DNA of 64,000 nt from Salinibacterium amurskyense (GCF_002797685.1 NZ_PGFH01000001.1:868001-932000), one strand, 5' to 3'. Numbered from the stretch's first letter, positions 44,871 to 53,855 are shown. The notes: generated by a model from the letters alone, not told the origin. A program made the numbers and translations.

Positions 44871-46307
44871 TTAGGCCTTAGCTGCTTCTTCGTCGGATGC
44901 TGCTGCGGCATCCGCTTCGACCTGAGCACGCACGATGTCGCGCTTCTTTTCGAGGCGGCTCACCCAGTAGGCGAATCCGAGGGAGAGCACGGCGAGGACC
45001 GCGATGGTCCAGCCGCCGAGGTTTGCTACTCCGAAGAACAGACCGGTGAGGGGGTTTGCTCCGTCAACGAGCGACGAGATGAGCTGCGAACCCTGCGTGT
45101 CGCTGAAGCCCGAGGCTTCGGCGATGGCCGTGAACTGCGGTGCGGTTGCGGTGGCGATGAAGAGGCCGATCGCAATAACTATGGCGCCACCGATGACGGA
45201 GCGCACGATGTTTCCGCGGAAGATTGGAACCATCATGGCCACGATGAACGGCAGCGTGGCGAGGTCAACGAGCGGCAGCACCTGGTTGCCGAGCGGAGCA
45301 AGGGCAATAGCGATCAGCACGGTAACCGGAACCAGTACGAGCGACGTCGCGAGCACAGCGGGCTGTCCTACTGCGATCGCGGTGTCGAGACCGATGTAGA
45401 ACTTGCGACCGGGGAAACGCTTCTGAACGAACTCGCGAGCGGAGTCGGAGACCGGGATGAGGCCTTCCATGAGGATCGAGACCATGCGCGGCAGAAGCAG
45501 CAGTACGGCAGCGAGGCTGATGGCGAGGACGAGGATCGCGATGGAGTCTTCGCGCGGGTTGTCGAAACCGAAGCCGGCGAGACCGATGATGATTCCGAGT
45601 ACGAGACCCAAGATCATCGATTCACCGAAGACACCGAAGCGCTTCTCGATGGTCTGCGGGTCTGCCTTCAGGTTGCGGAAGCCGGGGATGCGGTCGAAGA
45701 CCCAGTTGAAGGGGATCGCGAACAGAATGTACGGCGCGCTGGTTCCGTGGGGGAACGAGATGTCGGGGAAGTTGAAGTACTTCTGAATCATCGGTGCCGA
45801 GAGGTCGGCGAGAGCCAGAACGATCACCATGTGCACGGCGGCCGCGGCGATACCGATCCAGAAGTTATCGGTGACGGCTCCGACAAGAGCGCCAACGAGG
45901 GCGAAGTGCCAGAAGTTCCACAGGTCAATGTTGAACGTGCGGGTGAGGCCCGACCACAGCAGCAACATGTTGACGAGGATGCCGACAGGAATAATCACCG
46001 CCCCGATGGTGGATCCAAAGGCGATGGCCGCGCTCGCGGGCCAGCCCACATCGAGAACCGTGAGGTTCACGCCGAGGTTCACGGCGAGGGCCTGAGCGGC
46101 GGGACCAACGGTGCCGGCCATGAGCCCGATCACGAGGTTGATACCGATGAAGCCAATACCGATCAGCACACCAGCACGCAGTGCCTGGCTGAACTTTTGG
46201 CCAAGGATCATGCCGAAGATCGTGATGAGGATCGGCAGGGTAACGGAGGCTCCGAGAGCCGTGAGGTAGCTGGTGATATTTGTCAAAATATCTTCAATAA
46301 TGTTCAA
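44871..46307 (-). CDS. gatC: PTS galactitol-type IIC subunit
   Basis: 478-aa polytopic permease of the GatC family: VTLPILITIFGMILGQKFSQAL, ALRAGVLIGIGFIGINLVIGLM, GWPASAAIAFGSTIGAVIIPVG and the loop NIDLWNFWHFALVGALVG. It lies 129 bases after the IIB gene on the same strand, with an imperfect hairpin at 46351-46379 in between. Its real substrate may be another polyol. The C-terminal tail is Ala/Glu-rich and charged. Confidence 0.9.
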   Translation of the reverse strand: MNIIEDILTNITSYLTALGASVTLPILITIFGMILGQKFSQALRAGVLIGIGFIGINLVIGLMAGTVGPAAQALAVNLGVNLTVLDVGWPASAAIAFGSTIGAVIIPVGILVNMLLLWSGLTRTFNIDLWNFWHFALVGALVGAVTDNFWIGIAAAAVHMVIVLALADLSAPMIQKYFNFPDISFPHGTSAPYILFAIPFNWVFDRIPGFRNLKADPQTIEKRFGVFGESMILGLVLGIIIGLAGFGFDNPREDSIAILVLAISLAAVLLLLPRMVSILMEGLIPVSDSAREFVQKRFPGRKFYIGLDTAIAVGQPAVLATSLVLVPVTVLIAIALAPLGNQVLPLVDLATLPFIVAMMVPIFRGNIVRSVIGGAIVIAIGLFIATATAPQFTAIAEASGFSDTQGSQLISSLVDGANPLTGLFFGVANLGGWTIAVLAVLSLGFAYWVSRLEKKRDIVRAQVEADAAAASDEEAAKA

Positions 46308-46436
46308 CGCTGAACGTCCAATTCTCTGAGGTTTGTCGAGGCTGGGGCATGAGCGCGCGGCAGTACTGCGCGCGTGCTCGTCAAGCTGATGATGCGGCGG
46401 GCCACGTGCGGTGCGCGGGCCACTCAGTGTCGCGGG

Positions 46437-46718
46437 TTAGGCGAACTGCTGCTCGATTTCGGCGAATACCTTGTCGAGGCCCATTCCGGTGAGGAAGGGG
46501 AGCCCGGCGATGACCGGGATGCCGACGGAATCGGGCACTTGGGTGGTGGCCACGATGAAGTCTGCGTCGAGGTTGCCGCGCAGAGTGTCGGCTACTTTGC
46601 CCTGAGTGATCTTGGCGTCGAGTCCTTTGGATTCGCAGAAAGTGCGAATCTTAGTGACGACCACAGTGGATGTTGCGACTCCAGTGCCGCAGATCACGAG
46701 GATGCGTTTTGTGGCCAT
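46437..46718 (-). CDS. gatB: PTS galactitol/lactose-type IIB subunit
   Basis: 93 aa from ATG 46718. P-loop-like phosphocysteine motif ILVICGTGVATSTVV, with Cys9 or so as the phosphoacceptor. DADFIVATTQVPDSVGIPV and GLPFLTGMG are family segments. Longer in-frame extension to 46865 would overlap the divergent IIA start and is a shadow. Confidence 0.88.
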   Translation of the reverse strand: MATKRILVICGTGVATSTVVVTKIRTFCESKGLDAKITQGKVADTLRGNLDADFIVATTQVPDSVGIPVIAGLPFLTGMGLDKVFAEIEQQFA

Positions 46719-46767
46719 TTTCAATACTCCAATGTATTCGCGGGGCGATAGCTTCGTGACAATTATG

Positions 46768-46788
46768 CACCTTTGATATACAAATGTG
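46768..46788. promoter_or_regulatory. Candidate operator between divergent galactitol-type PTS genes
   Basis: Inverted repeat CACCTTTG-ATATA-CAAATGTG (one mismatch in the arms) in the 122-bp region between IIB and IIA. AT-rich for this genome, with TTTTTTTGAC nearby. The SorC-family regulator encoded 0.6 kb away is the obvious candidate to bind it. Confidence 0.55.
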
Positions 46789-46840
46789 TACACGGCAACA
46801 TTTTTTTGACTAACACCTGCGCCCAGAAGGACGAGAAACC

Positions 46841-47329
46841 ATGAGTGAGACCCCCACAGCAGCACCCGTCGTGCCCCGCGCCGACCTCAGCATTGTGGGG
46901 CTTGTGGCAGGCAACAGCACCGAAGTGCTCTCCGCTTTCGCACAGCAGGCTCTCGCGGTTGGTGCCGTGCACCCCAGTTACGAGGCAGCGCTTCTTGAGC
47001 GCGAACTCGCCTTCCCCACTGGTCTACCCACGGTCATCCCGGTGGCAATTCCCCATGCTGATGTCGAGCACGCCATCGAATCAGGGCTCGGAATCGCCAC
47101 CCTCGCGCAGCCCGTCGAATTCGGTGAAATGGGCGGAGCGGACTCGACCGTGGCTGCTCGCGTGGCCGTTCTCATCCTCGTGACTGAACCGCATGCGCAA
47201 GCAGAAATGCTGTCGCAACTCATCGGGGTCTTCCAGCTCGACGGCTGGCACGACACTCTAAGCGCCGCGACAACGCCAGAAGAGCTCGCGGCAACCTTCG
47301 CCGACCTTCTCGCTTCCGCCGCCGAGTAG
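46841..47329 (+). CDS. PTS sugar transporter IIA subunit (fructose/galactitol-type)
   Basis: 162 aa. The phosphohistidine is likely His72 in VAIPHADVEHA; VAVLILVTEPHAQAEMLSQL and the repeat of AATFADLL at the end are EIIA(Fru/Mtl/Gat)-like. SD AGAAGGACGAG precedes the ATG. It is divergent from the IIB-IIC pair but belongs to the same PTS. Confidence 0.88.
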   Translation: MSETPTAAPVVPRADLSIVGLVAGNSTEVLSAFAQQALAVGAVHPSYEAALLERELAFPTGLPTVIPVAIPHADVEHAIESGLGIATLAQPVEFGEMGGADSTVAARVAVLILVTEPHAQAEMLSQLIGVFQLDGWHDTLSAATTPEELAATFADLLASAAE

Positions 47330-47393
47330 TTAGCTCGGCGTCAGCTCAAGCCGTAGTCACTCAAAACGCGACATCTGCGCGACGCCCGGTGGG

Positions 47394-48320
47394 CTAGCGC
47401 TGGTCGAGCAGGGCTAGTGCGAGATCAGAGTCAACGACGAGCACGTCAAAGAGCCCGCCGGTGAGCGCCGCGTGTGTACCTTCAAGCTTGTGCGCTCCCG
47501 CAGCAACGCCCACCACGGTGGGAATGCTTCCGAGTTCGTCAAGGTCGATCGCGATCACACGGTCATTGACGACAGACTCCACAAGTTTTCCCTCGTGGTC
47601 GAAGAAGCGCGTGCAGCAGTCACCCACTGCTCCGGATGCTGCGAACTCGCTGCGTTCGGTGCGGCTGAGGTTCATCGACTCGATGATGGCGCTTGACGCG
47701 CCCTTGCCCACGTTTCCGACTCCGACGATCGCAATCTTCGCGCGCCGAGAAGCATTGAGCACGCCCGTAATCGAGGGCTCCCGCAGGAACGCCTCGCGGG
47801 ATTCGAGCGATTCGACAACTGCGGGCGCGTACAGACGGCGGTGTTGGGCTCCGAGCTTGGTGGCCAAAAGGCGCACCAAAACGTTGCCGTCGCGAGCGGA
47901 GTCCACGATGGAAAGCCCGCCCACGAGGGGGAGTACTTCGATGTTCTCGTGGGAGGCGTCATCCGGAATCTCGTCGACGACAGCCTGAACGCTGGAGCCC
48001 CAGGAGAGAGCCACGCCACCATCGCGGGGCAAGTTGTCGATGAGCCACTGCGCGCCGAGCGCGCCGACGCGGGAAAGCTGGTTGTCAGATCCGGTGCTGG
48101 GGGCAACGCGGCATTCGCGCAGTCCGTAGCGAGCAACGAGCTGTGCTTCGAGGTCTTGAGCGCGACCGAAGGGGTCGTTGATGCGGATTTCAACAATGCC
48201 GTTCTTGCGGGCATCAGCGAGAACGCGAGACACGTTCGATCGCGAGACGCCGATCTCTTGAGCGACTTCGGCTTGTGATTTGCCCTCGAGGTAATAGAGA
48301 GTGGCTGCTTTCACAAGCAT
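47394..48320 (-). CDS. SorC-family sugar-binding transcriptional regulator
   Basis: 308 aa. N-terminal helix-turn-helix: LYYLEGKSQAEVAQEIGVSR then SNVSRVLADARKNGIVEIRI; the sugar-binding domain has ALSWGSSVQAVVDEIP, VLPLVGG, APAVVES and AIVGVGNVGKGASS. Reading back from ATG 48320 there are only 13 more codons before an in-frame stop and no SD, so the start is fixed. Probably responds to a sugar phosphate and controls the PTS genes and the divergent dehydrogenase. Confidence 0.9.
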   Translation of the reverse strand: MLVKAATLYYLEGKSQAEVAQEIGVSRSNVSRVLADARKNGIVEIRINDPFGRAQDLEAQLVARYGLRECRVAPSTGSDNQLSRVGALGAQWLIDNLPRDGGVALSWGSSVQAVVDEIPDDASHENIEVLPLVGGLSIVDSARDGNVLVRLLATKLGAQHRRLYAPAVVESLESREAFLREPSITGVLNASRRAKIAIVGVGNVGKGASSAIIESMNLSRTERSEFAASGAVGDCCTRFFDHEGKLVESVVNDRVIAIDLDELGSIPTVVGVAAGAHKLEGTHAALTGGLFDVLVVDSDLALALLDQR

Positions 48321-48399
48321 GGCTTGGTTGCGTGGACTGGGTATGGGTCCATCCCTCTCTCATGCTTCGTTGCTGATTTGCACTCATTCTACGGCCGTC

Positions 48400-48417
48400 T
48401 ACACACTCGTGCGTGTA
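48400..48417. promoter_or_regulatory. Candidate operator between the SorC regulator and the dehydrogenase
   Basis: TACAC-N8-GTGTA dyad, with further matches in the centre, in the 218-bp divergent intergenic region. The half-site GTGTA also occurs next to the IIB/IIA dyad (ATGTGTACAC). Confidence 0.4.
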
Positions 48418-48538
48418 ACTTCCAGCGTTTACAAGGATTCAGCGTTTCGCGCTGCGCGGAAAACCCAGTCAAGACACAGTTCGCAGGCGTATGTTCAGAG
48501 GAGCGGTCGATCACCGCACCTGAGAGAAAGAAGGCGCA

Positions 48539-49399
48539 ATGACAAACATTCAGCGTGTAACAGTTTTGGGCACAGGCGTGCTCGGATCACAGATTGCTTT
48601 CCAAACGGCGTACAGCGGTTTCGACGTTGTCGCCTACGACATTAACGATGACGCTCTCGATAAGGCTCGCGAGCGTTTCAACGGACTTGTCGACACCTAC
48701 ATTGCCGACGGAGTAGACGGCGCAGCCGATGGCAAAGCGAAGGACGCACTCACTCGCGTGCGCTTCTCGGCTGACCTCGGCGATGCTGTTGCCGAAGCAG
48801 ACCTCGTGATCGAGGCGATCCCCGAAATTCTCGACCTCAAGAAGTCCACCTACGCCGAGCTGGGAAAGCTCGCCCCCGAACACACGATTTTCGCCACGAA
48901 CTCCTCCACTCTGTTGCCGAGCGACATGAAGGAATCGACCGGTCGCGTCGATAAGTTCCTGGCGCTTCACTTCGCTAACCAGATCTGGAAGTTCAACACT
49001 GCCGAGATCATGGGTACGAGTGACACCGACCCCGCCGTCTTTGATGCGGTCGTGGAATTCTCGAAGGCCATTGGCATGGTGGCGATCCCGATTCACAAGG
49101 AGAAGGCCGGCTACGTTCTCAATTCGCTGCTCGTGCCGTTCCTTAACGCGGCAGCCGAGCTCGGTGCCGAGGGCTACGCAGAACCTGCTGACGTGGACAA
49201 CACCTGGCGCATTGCGACTGGCGCTCCCATGGGGCCGTTCCAGATCTTCGACGTGATCGGTCTCACGACCCCGTACAACATCATGTCTCACGGTGACGAG
49301 AAGACGCAGAAGTTTGCCGAATGGCTCAAGACCGAATACATCGACAAGGGCTACCTCGGAGTCGCATCCGGGCGTGGTTTCTACACCTACACGAAGTAA
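48539..49399 (+). CDS. 3-hydroxyacyl-CoA dehydrogenase-like NAD-dependent enzyme
   Basis: 286 aa. N-terminal NAD-binding domain with GTGVLGSQIAFQTA (GxGxxG), the catalytic region NSSTLLPSDM and His in ALHFANQIWKF; C-terminal domain with EKAGYVLNSLLVPFLNAA and GAPMGPFQIFDVIGL. The family includes L-3-hydroxybutyryl-CoA dehydrogenases and L-gulonate 3-dehydrogenase, so a polyol or aldonate substrate is also possible in this context. SD GAGAAAGAAGG lies before the ATG. Divergent from the SorC regulator. No thiolase or crotonase is near. Confidence 0.85.
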   Translation: MTNIQRVTVLGTGVLGSQIAFQTAYSGFDVVAYDINDDALDKARERFNGLVDTYIADGVDGAADGKAKDALTRVRFSADLGDAVAEADLVIEAIPEILDLKKSTYAELGKLAPEHTIFATNSSTLLPSDMKESTGRVDKFLALHFANQIWKFNTAEIMGTSDTDPAVFDAVVEFSKAIGMVAIPIHKEKAGYVLNSLLVPFLNAAAELGAEGYAEPADVDNTWRIATGAPMGPFQIFDVIGLTTPYNIMSHGDEKTQKFAEWLKTEYIDKGYLGVASGRGFYTYTK

Positions 49400-49479
49400 T
49401 CGTCTGCAGCGCGGGGCTCTCAAGCCCCGTGCTTGCCGTCAACCGTGTAATACCCAGCGGCGGTCGCTAAACTTGCTTA

Positions 49480-50910
49480 GTGACTATTCGCCTGTATGAC
49501 ACCCGTAGCGCCAGCCTCGTCGACCTTGAACCCCGCGAACCGGGCAAGGTGGGAATGTACGTGTGCGGCCCCACGGTGCAGTCGGCCCCGCACATTGGTC
49601 ACTTGCGTTCAGCGCTCGTCTACGACATTTGGCGCCGCTGGCTCACCTACCGCGGTCTCGATGTCACTCTCGTGCGCAACGTCACCGACATTGACGACAA
49701 GATTCTGAGCAAGGCAGCGGATGCCGCAGCCGAGGGCTCGACGGAACAGTGGTGGGCTCTGGCCTACCGAATCGAACTCGACTTCACTGCGGGCTACAAC
49801 GAGCTGGGCATCCTCCCGCCGAGCTATGAGCCGCGCGCGACAGCCAACATCTCCGAAATGCGCGACCTGATTGCGCTGCTCATCGAGCGCGGTCACGCCT
49901 ATGCCGCCACCGATGGCTCGGGCGATGTCTACTTCGACACCCAGTCGTGGCCCTCCTACGGTGAGCTCACCCGTCAGAAGCTCGACGATATGGTTGCTGC
50001 CGCGGATGCCGATCCGCGCGCCAAGCGCGATGCTCGCGATTTTGCGCTCTGGAAGGGCAGCAAGCCCACCGAGCCCGCTTCGGCATCCTGGTCATCGCCG
50101 TGGGGCGATGGTCGCCCCGGCTGGCACATTGAGTGCTCCGCCATGTCGCGCCGCTATTTGGGCGGTGCGTTCGACATCCACGGTGGGGGGCTCGACCTGC
50201 GGTTCCCGCACCATGAGAACGAGCTTGCCCAGTCAACAGCGCTCGGCGATGAGTTTGCACGGCACTGGGTGCACAACGGAATGGTCAACGTCAACGGCCA
50301 GAAGATGTCAAAATCACTCGGCAATTCGGTGTTTGCCCGCGACCTTTTGGATGCGGCTCGACCCATAGTGGTGCGCTATTTGCTCGGTGCTGCACATTAC
50401 CGCTCCACAATCGACTACACTGACACGTCGCTTGCAGAAGCTGAGGCCGCCTTTGAGCGCCTTGAGGTGTTCATCGAGCGGGCGTCGCGCCGACTGCGTG
50501 ACACTCGCTTTGATACTGCGAACACCAACGAGGTGCCCGAGGCATTTGGCGAAGCGATGGATGACGACCTTGCGGTGCCGCAAGCGCTCGCGGTAGTGCA
50601 CGAAACGATTCGTTCGGGCAATGCCGCCCTCGACGATGGGGATCTTGCAACGGTCGCTACGGCGCGTTCGCAAGTGATCGCTATGGCACAGGTTTTGGGT
50701 ATCAACCCACTTGATCCACGATGGGGTTCTGATCGTTCAGAACCGGCTGTTGCTGCATTATCAGCACTGGTTGACACGCTCATTGAGGATCGTAATACGG
50801 CCCGCGCGGCGAAAGACTTCGCTGTTGCAGACCGAATCCGTGATGAACTATCAGCGGCGGGCATCACTCTAGAAGATGACTCGACCGGATCGCATTGGAG
50901 CTTGCCGTGA
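49480..50910 (+). CDS. cysS: Cysteinyl-tRNA synthetase
   Basis: 476 aa. HIGH-type motif GPTVQSAPHIGHLRS, zinc ligands around GWHIECSAMS and FPHHENELAQS, and KMSKS loop NGQKMSKSLGNS. GTG start with TAAACT (49468-49473) exactly 6 bases upstream and no SD, a leaderless pattern. Next in the conserved block after ispDF in mycobacteria, here separated from it by the polyol island. Confidence 0.97.
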   Translation: MTIRLYDTRSASLVDLEPREPGKVGMYVCGPTVQSAPHIGHLRSALVYDIWRRWLTYRGLDVTLVRNVTDIDDKILSKAADAAAEGSTEQWWALAYRIELDFTAGYNELGILPPSYEPRATANISEMRDLIALLIERGHAYAATDGSGDVYFDTQSWPSYGELTRQKLDDMVAAADADPRAKRDARDFALWKGSKPTEPASASWSSPWGDGRPGWHIECSAMSRRYLGGAFDIHGGGLDLRFPHHENELAQSTALGDEFARHWVHNGMVNVNGQKMSKSLGNSVFARDLLDAARPIVVRYLLGAAHYRSTIDYTDTSLAEAEAAFERLEVFIERASRRLRDTRFDTANTNEVPEAFGEAMDDDLAVPQALAVVHETIRSGNAALDDGDLATVATARSQVIAMAQVLGINPLDPRWGSDRSEPAVAALSALVDTLIEDRNTARAAKDFAVADRIRDELSAAGITLEDDSTGSHWSLP

Positions 50911-50941
50911 CTGATCGGCGCTTCCGACAGGAGCAACACTC

Positions 50942-51979
50942 GTGAAAAACCCAGGTAACACACCCCGCGCAGGAGCGGTACGCAAGGGCCGCAAGGGCCC
51001 CCAGGTCGGCTCGGGAGGCCAGGGACGTCAGGCTCTCGAAGGCCGCAAGCCCACCCCTAAAGCAGAAGATCGTCCGTACCACCCCGCGGGCAAGCGCAAG
51101 GCTGCCGCCGAGCGCTACGAAGCTGCCGGCGGAACGCGTCGCTCGGGCGGAAAGCCGTCGGGCGCTCCGCAGCAGCCCTCAAACCGTGGTGGACAGTCGC
51201 GCGTAGCGAAGTCGGCGGACGAGTCGGAGATGGTCACCGGCCGTAACTCCGTGCTCGAGGCCCTGCGTGCCAAGATTCCTGCTCACACTCTCTACATGGC
51301 AGCGCGCATCGAGTTCGATGACCGCGTCAAGGAGATCTTGAAGCTCGCTACCGCGCGCGGCATTGCTGTGCTCGAAGTGATGCGTCCAGAACTCGACCGC
51401 CTCGCCGGATTCGACTCCGTGCACCAGGGCGTTGCTCTCAAGGTGCCGCCGTACGAGTATGCGCACCCGATGGAACTTCTCGACAAGGTCGAGTCGCGCG
51501 GCCAAGTTCCGCTGCTCGTCGCTCTCGACGGCATCACTGACCCCCGCAACCTCGGCGCCATCGTGCGTTCGGTTGCCGCGTTTGGCGGCCAGGGTGTCAT
51601 CGTTCCGCAGCGTCGCTCGGTCGGTATGACGGCATCCGCGTGGAAGACCTCGGCCGGTGCTGCTGCTCGTACGCCCGTTGCGATGGCGAACAACCTCACG
51701 CAAATGATCAAGGAATACAAGAAGCGCGGCGTCTTCGTGCTCGGTCTCGATGGAGACGGCGACCTGTCGCTTCCATCGTTGCCGCTGGCGAAAGAGCCCG
51801 TGCTGATCGTCGTGGGTAGCGAAGGTAAGGGCCTTTCGCGGCTCGTTACCGAGAACTGCGACGCCATTGTCTCGATCCCGATCAGCGCCTCCACCGAGTC
51901 GCTGAATGCCGGTATCGCAGCCAGTGTCACGCTCTACGAAATCTCGAAGCTGCGTGCTGCTGCTCGCAAAAAGAAGTAG
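50942..51979 (+). CDS. rlmB: SpoU-family 23S rRNA (guanosine-2'-O)-methyltransferase
   Basis: 345 aa. The first 95 residues are a basic, Gly/Ala-rich extension; then the substrate-binding domain (VTGRNSVLEALRAKIPAHTLYM) and the SPOUT knot: LVALDGITDPRNLGAIVRSV, VIVPQRRSVGM, LIVVGSEGKGLSRLV and SIPISASTESLNAGIAASV. Methylates G2251 of 23S rRNA. Follows cysS by 31 bases. Confidence 0.93.
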   Translation: MKNPGNTPRAGAVRKGRKGPQVGSGGQGRQALEGRKPTPKAEDRPYHPAGKRKAAAERYEAAGGTRRSGGKPSGAPQQPSNRGGQSRVAKSADESEMVTGRNSVLEALRAKIPAHTLYMAARIEFDDRVKEILKLATARGIAVLEVMRPELDRLAGFDSVHQGVALKVPPYEYAHPMELLDKVESRGQVPLLVALDGITDPRNLGAIVRSVAAFGGQGVIVPQRRSVGMTASAWKTSAGAAARTPVAMANNLTQMIKEYKKRGVFVLGLDGDGDLSLPSLPLAKEPVLIVVGSEGKGLSRLVTENCDAIVSIPISASTESLNAGIAASVTLYEISKLRAAARKKK

Positions 51980-52006
51980 CACCGTCTCAAGAAGTAGCAC
52001 CGTCTC
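51971..52006. repeat. 18-bp tandem duplication at the rlmB stop
   Basis: AAGAAGTAGCACCGTCTC occurs twice in succession (51971-51988, 51989-52006). The unit contains the last two Lys codons and stop of rlmB, so the copy downstream duplicates the stop. Confidence 0.9.
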
Positions 52007-52030
52007 AGGCCCAGCCTGAGCTACACAGCC

Positions 52031-52066
52031 GAAGAGCCGCTGCCCCCTCGGGGACAGCGGCTCTTC
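52031..52066. terminator. Bidirectional terminator between rlmB and the PLP enzyme gene
   Basis: 16-bp stem (GAAGAGCCGCTG and complement plus CCC/GGG) with small loop, between two convergent genes. T tract weak. Confidence 0.75.
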
Positions 52067-52084
52067 GCGTTACAGCGAGTGACG

Positions 52085-53269
52085 CTAGTTGCTGGTGACG
52101 GCGTCGAGGGCTGCCGTGATGTCGTTCATCAGGTCATCAACGTGCTCAAGGCCGACCGAGAGCCGAACAATGCCAGCGCCGGGCTTCGCCTCGGAGGCGA
52201 CGGGGCGGTGTGTGAGCGATGCCGGATGCTGCACGAGCGTGTCGATGCCGCCCAGTGAGACAGCGTGGGTGATGAGCTTCACTGCCTCGGTGAACTTCGC
52301 CGCCGCGTCGTAGCCGCCGGCAAGGTCGAGCGCGATGAGCGAGCCAGCGCCAGCGGACTGCGTGCCGATGAGGCCAGCGGGGTCTTGGCCGGGCAGACCG
52401 GGGTAGAGAACGCGTGCGAGTGCGGGGTGGCCGTCGAGGCGGCGAGCGAGTTCGCCGGCCGTCTCTTGCTGGGCGCGGACGCGCAGGGGCAGAGTGCGCA
52501 GGCCACGGTGCAGCAGGTACGCCGCGAAGGGGTGAAGGACTCCGCCGGTGAGTGCGCGAACGTTACGCAGGGCCTTGGCGTGCTCTTCGCTCGTGGCGAT
52601 GACGCCGCCCATGACATCCCCGTGACCGCCGAGGTACTTGGTGGCGCTGTGCAGCACCATTGCAGCGCCGAGTTCAATCGGGCGCTGCAGCACGGGAGTC
52701 GCGAAGGTGTTGTCGACAAGAACGGGCACGGCACCTGCGGCGGCAACGACCTTCTTGATGTCGACGAGTTCGAGGGTGGGGTTAGCGGGGGACTCGATGA
52801 TGATGAGGCCGGTGTTGGGCTGAATGGCGTTGACGATCGAGTCGGCATCGGCCCACGTCACGGTCGTACCGAGAAGTCCGTTGTCGAGTACGTGGTCGGT
52901 TCCGCCGTAGAGCGGGCGAACGCCCACAACGTGCGGTCGACCGGCCGAGGCGATGGCAATCAGCACGGCAGAGAGCGCTGCCATTCCGCTGGCGTACGCC
53001 ACGGCTGCTTCTGCGCCTTCAAGAGCGGCGAGGCCGTCTTCGAAGCGAGCAACGCCGGGCTGCCAGAGTCGCTGGTACACCGCGGAGTGACCGTCGATGA
53101 TGGGGTTTCCCGTGGCGAGGTTCTCGTAGGAGTCACCGCCGACTTCAACGCTGGGTAGCGGGTTTGTCGTCGAGAGGTCGATAGAGGGAACGTGGGCACC
53201 AGATTCCTGCACGCCCTCCATTCCCGCGTGAACAGCAAGGGTTTCGAGATGGATGTCGTGAGGCAGCAT
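52085..53269 (-). CDS. Trans-sulfuration PLP enzyme (Cys/Met metabolism family)
   Basis: 394 aa. Cys/Met-metabolism PLP fold: ALEGAEAAVAYASGMAALS, RPLYGGTDHVL, PLP Lys211 in HSATKYLGGHGDVMGG and SLGGIDTLVQHPASLTH. Candidates are cystathionine gamma-synthase, gamma-lyase or methionine gamma-lyase. A divergent Lrp/AsnC regulator suggests an amino-acid-responsive degradative role, such as methionine gamma-lyase, but this is not proven. A terminator shared with rlmB follows. Confidence 0.9.
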   Translation of the reverse strand: MLPHDIHLETLAVHAGMEGVQESGAHVPSIDLSTTNPLPSVEVGGDSYENLATGNPIIDGHSAVYQRLWQPGVARFEDGLAALEGAEAAVAYASGMAALSAVLIAIASAGRPHVVGVRPLYGGTDHVLDNGLLGTTVTWADADSIVNAIQPNTGLIIIESPANPTLELVDIKKVVAAAGAVPVLVDNTFATPVLQRPIELGAAMVLHSATKYLGGHGDVMGGVIATSEEHAKALRNVRALTGGVLHPFAAYLLHRGLRTLPLRVRAQQETAGELARRLDGHPALARVLYPGLPGQDPAGLIGTQSAGAGSLIALDLAGGYDAAAKFTEAVKLITHAVSLGGIDTLVQHPASLTHRPVASEAKPGAGIVRLSVGLEHVDDLMNDITAALDAVTSN

Positions 53270-53369
53270 GACTAGATAACAACAGAAAGTGCGCCTCTAA
53301 TCAACTCCCGTTGCAGGTTCTTCACGAAATGTGACATTTTTCGCATAAGCTGCGACGAAGGAGGCTCCC

Positions 53370-53855
53370 GTGACCGAACCCAACAGCTTGCCCATTGACT
53401 CTGTTGACCGCGCGATTCTGGCCAGTTTGGCCACCAACGCGCGCCGCTCAGGTTCGGCGCTCGCCGCCGACGCCGGCGTCTCGGAATCTACTGTCTCCCA
53501 GCGACTGCGCCGCCTTCACGACGAAGGCTACTTGCGCGGTTTTCACGCCGATATCGATGTCGCCAAGCTCGGTATGAGCGTGCAAGCGCTCATCTCGATC
53601 AAGCTCGTTAAGCACGTGCGGGAAGACGTGGATGCGTTCCGCAGTGCCGCGCCCCGCTGGCCCGGCGTCCTTGCCTTCTTCCACACCGGCGGCGGAGACG
53701 ATTACCTGTTGCACGTCGCGGCGCGCAGTGCGGCAGAGCTCAGAGACTTCATGTTGACCTACTTGGCCAGTCATCCGGCTGTCGCCCACACCGAGACCAA
53801 TCTCGTGTTTGAACACGTGACCGGTCGCGGGCTGGAACAACTGCTGTCCGACTAA
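53370..53855 (+). CDS. Lrp/AsnC-family regulator
   Basis: 161 aa: N-terminal winged HTH (DRAILASLATNARRSGSALA, ESTVSQRLRRLHDEGYLRGF) and RAM ligand-binding domain (VQALISIKLVKHVREDV, LAFFHTGGGDDYLLHVAARS). GTG 53370 with SD AAGGAGG. Divergent from the PLP enzyme gene across 100 bp, which it most likely controls in response to a sulfur or branched-chain amino acid. Confidence 0.92.
   Translation: MTEPNSLPIDSVDRAILASLATNARRSGSALAADAGVSESTVSQRLRRLHDEGYLRGFHADIDVAKLGMSVQALISIKLVKHVREDVDAFRSAAPRWPGVLAFFHTGGGDDYLLHVAARSAAELRDFMLTYLASHPAVAHTETNLVFEHVTGRGLEQLLSD

Noticed and set aside
48320-48361. Longer N-terminus for the SorC regulator
   Set aside because: The in-frame extension reaches a stop after 13 codons without any ATG, GTG or TTG.
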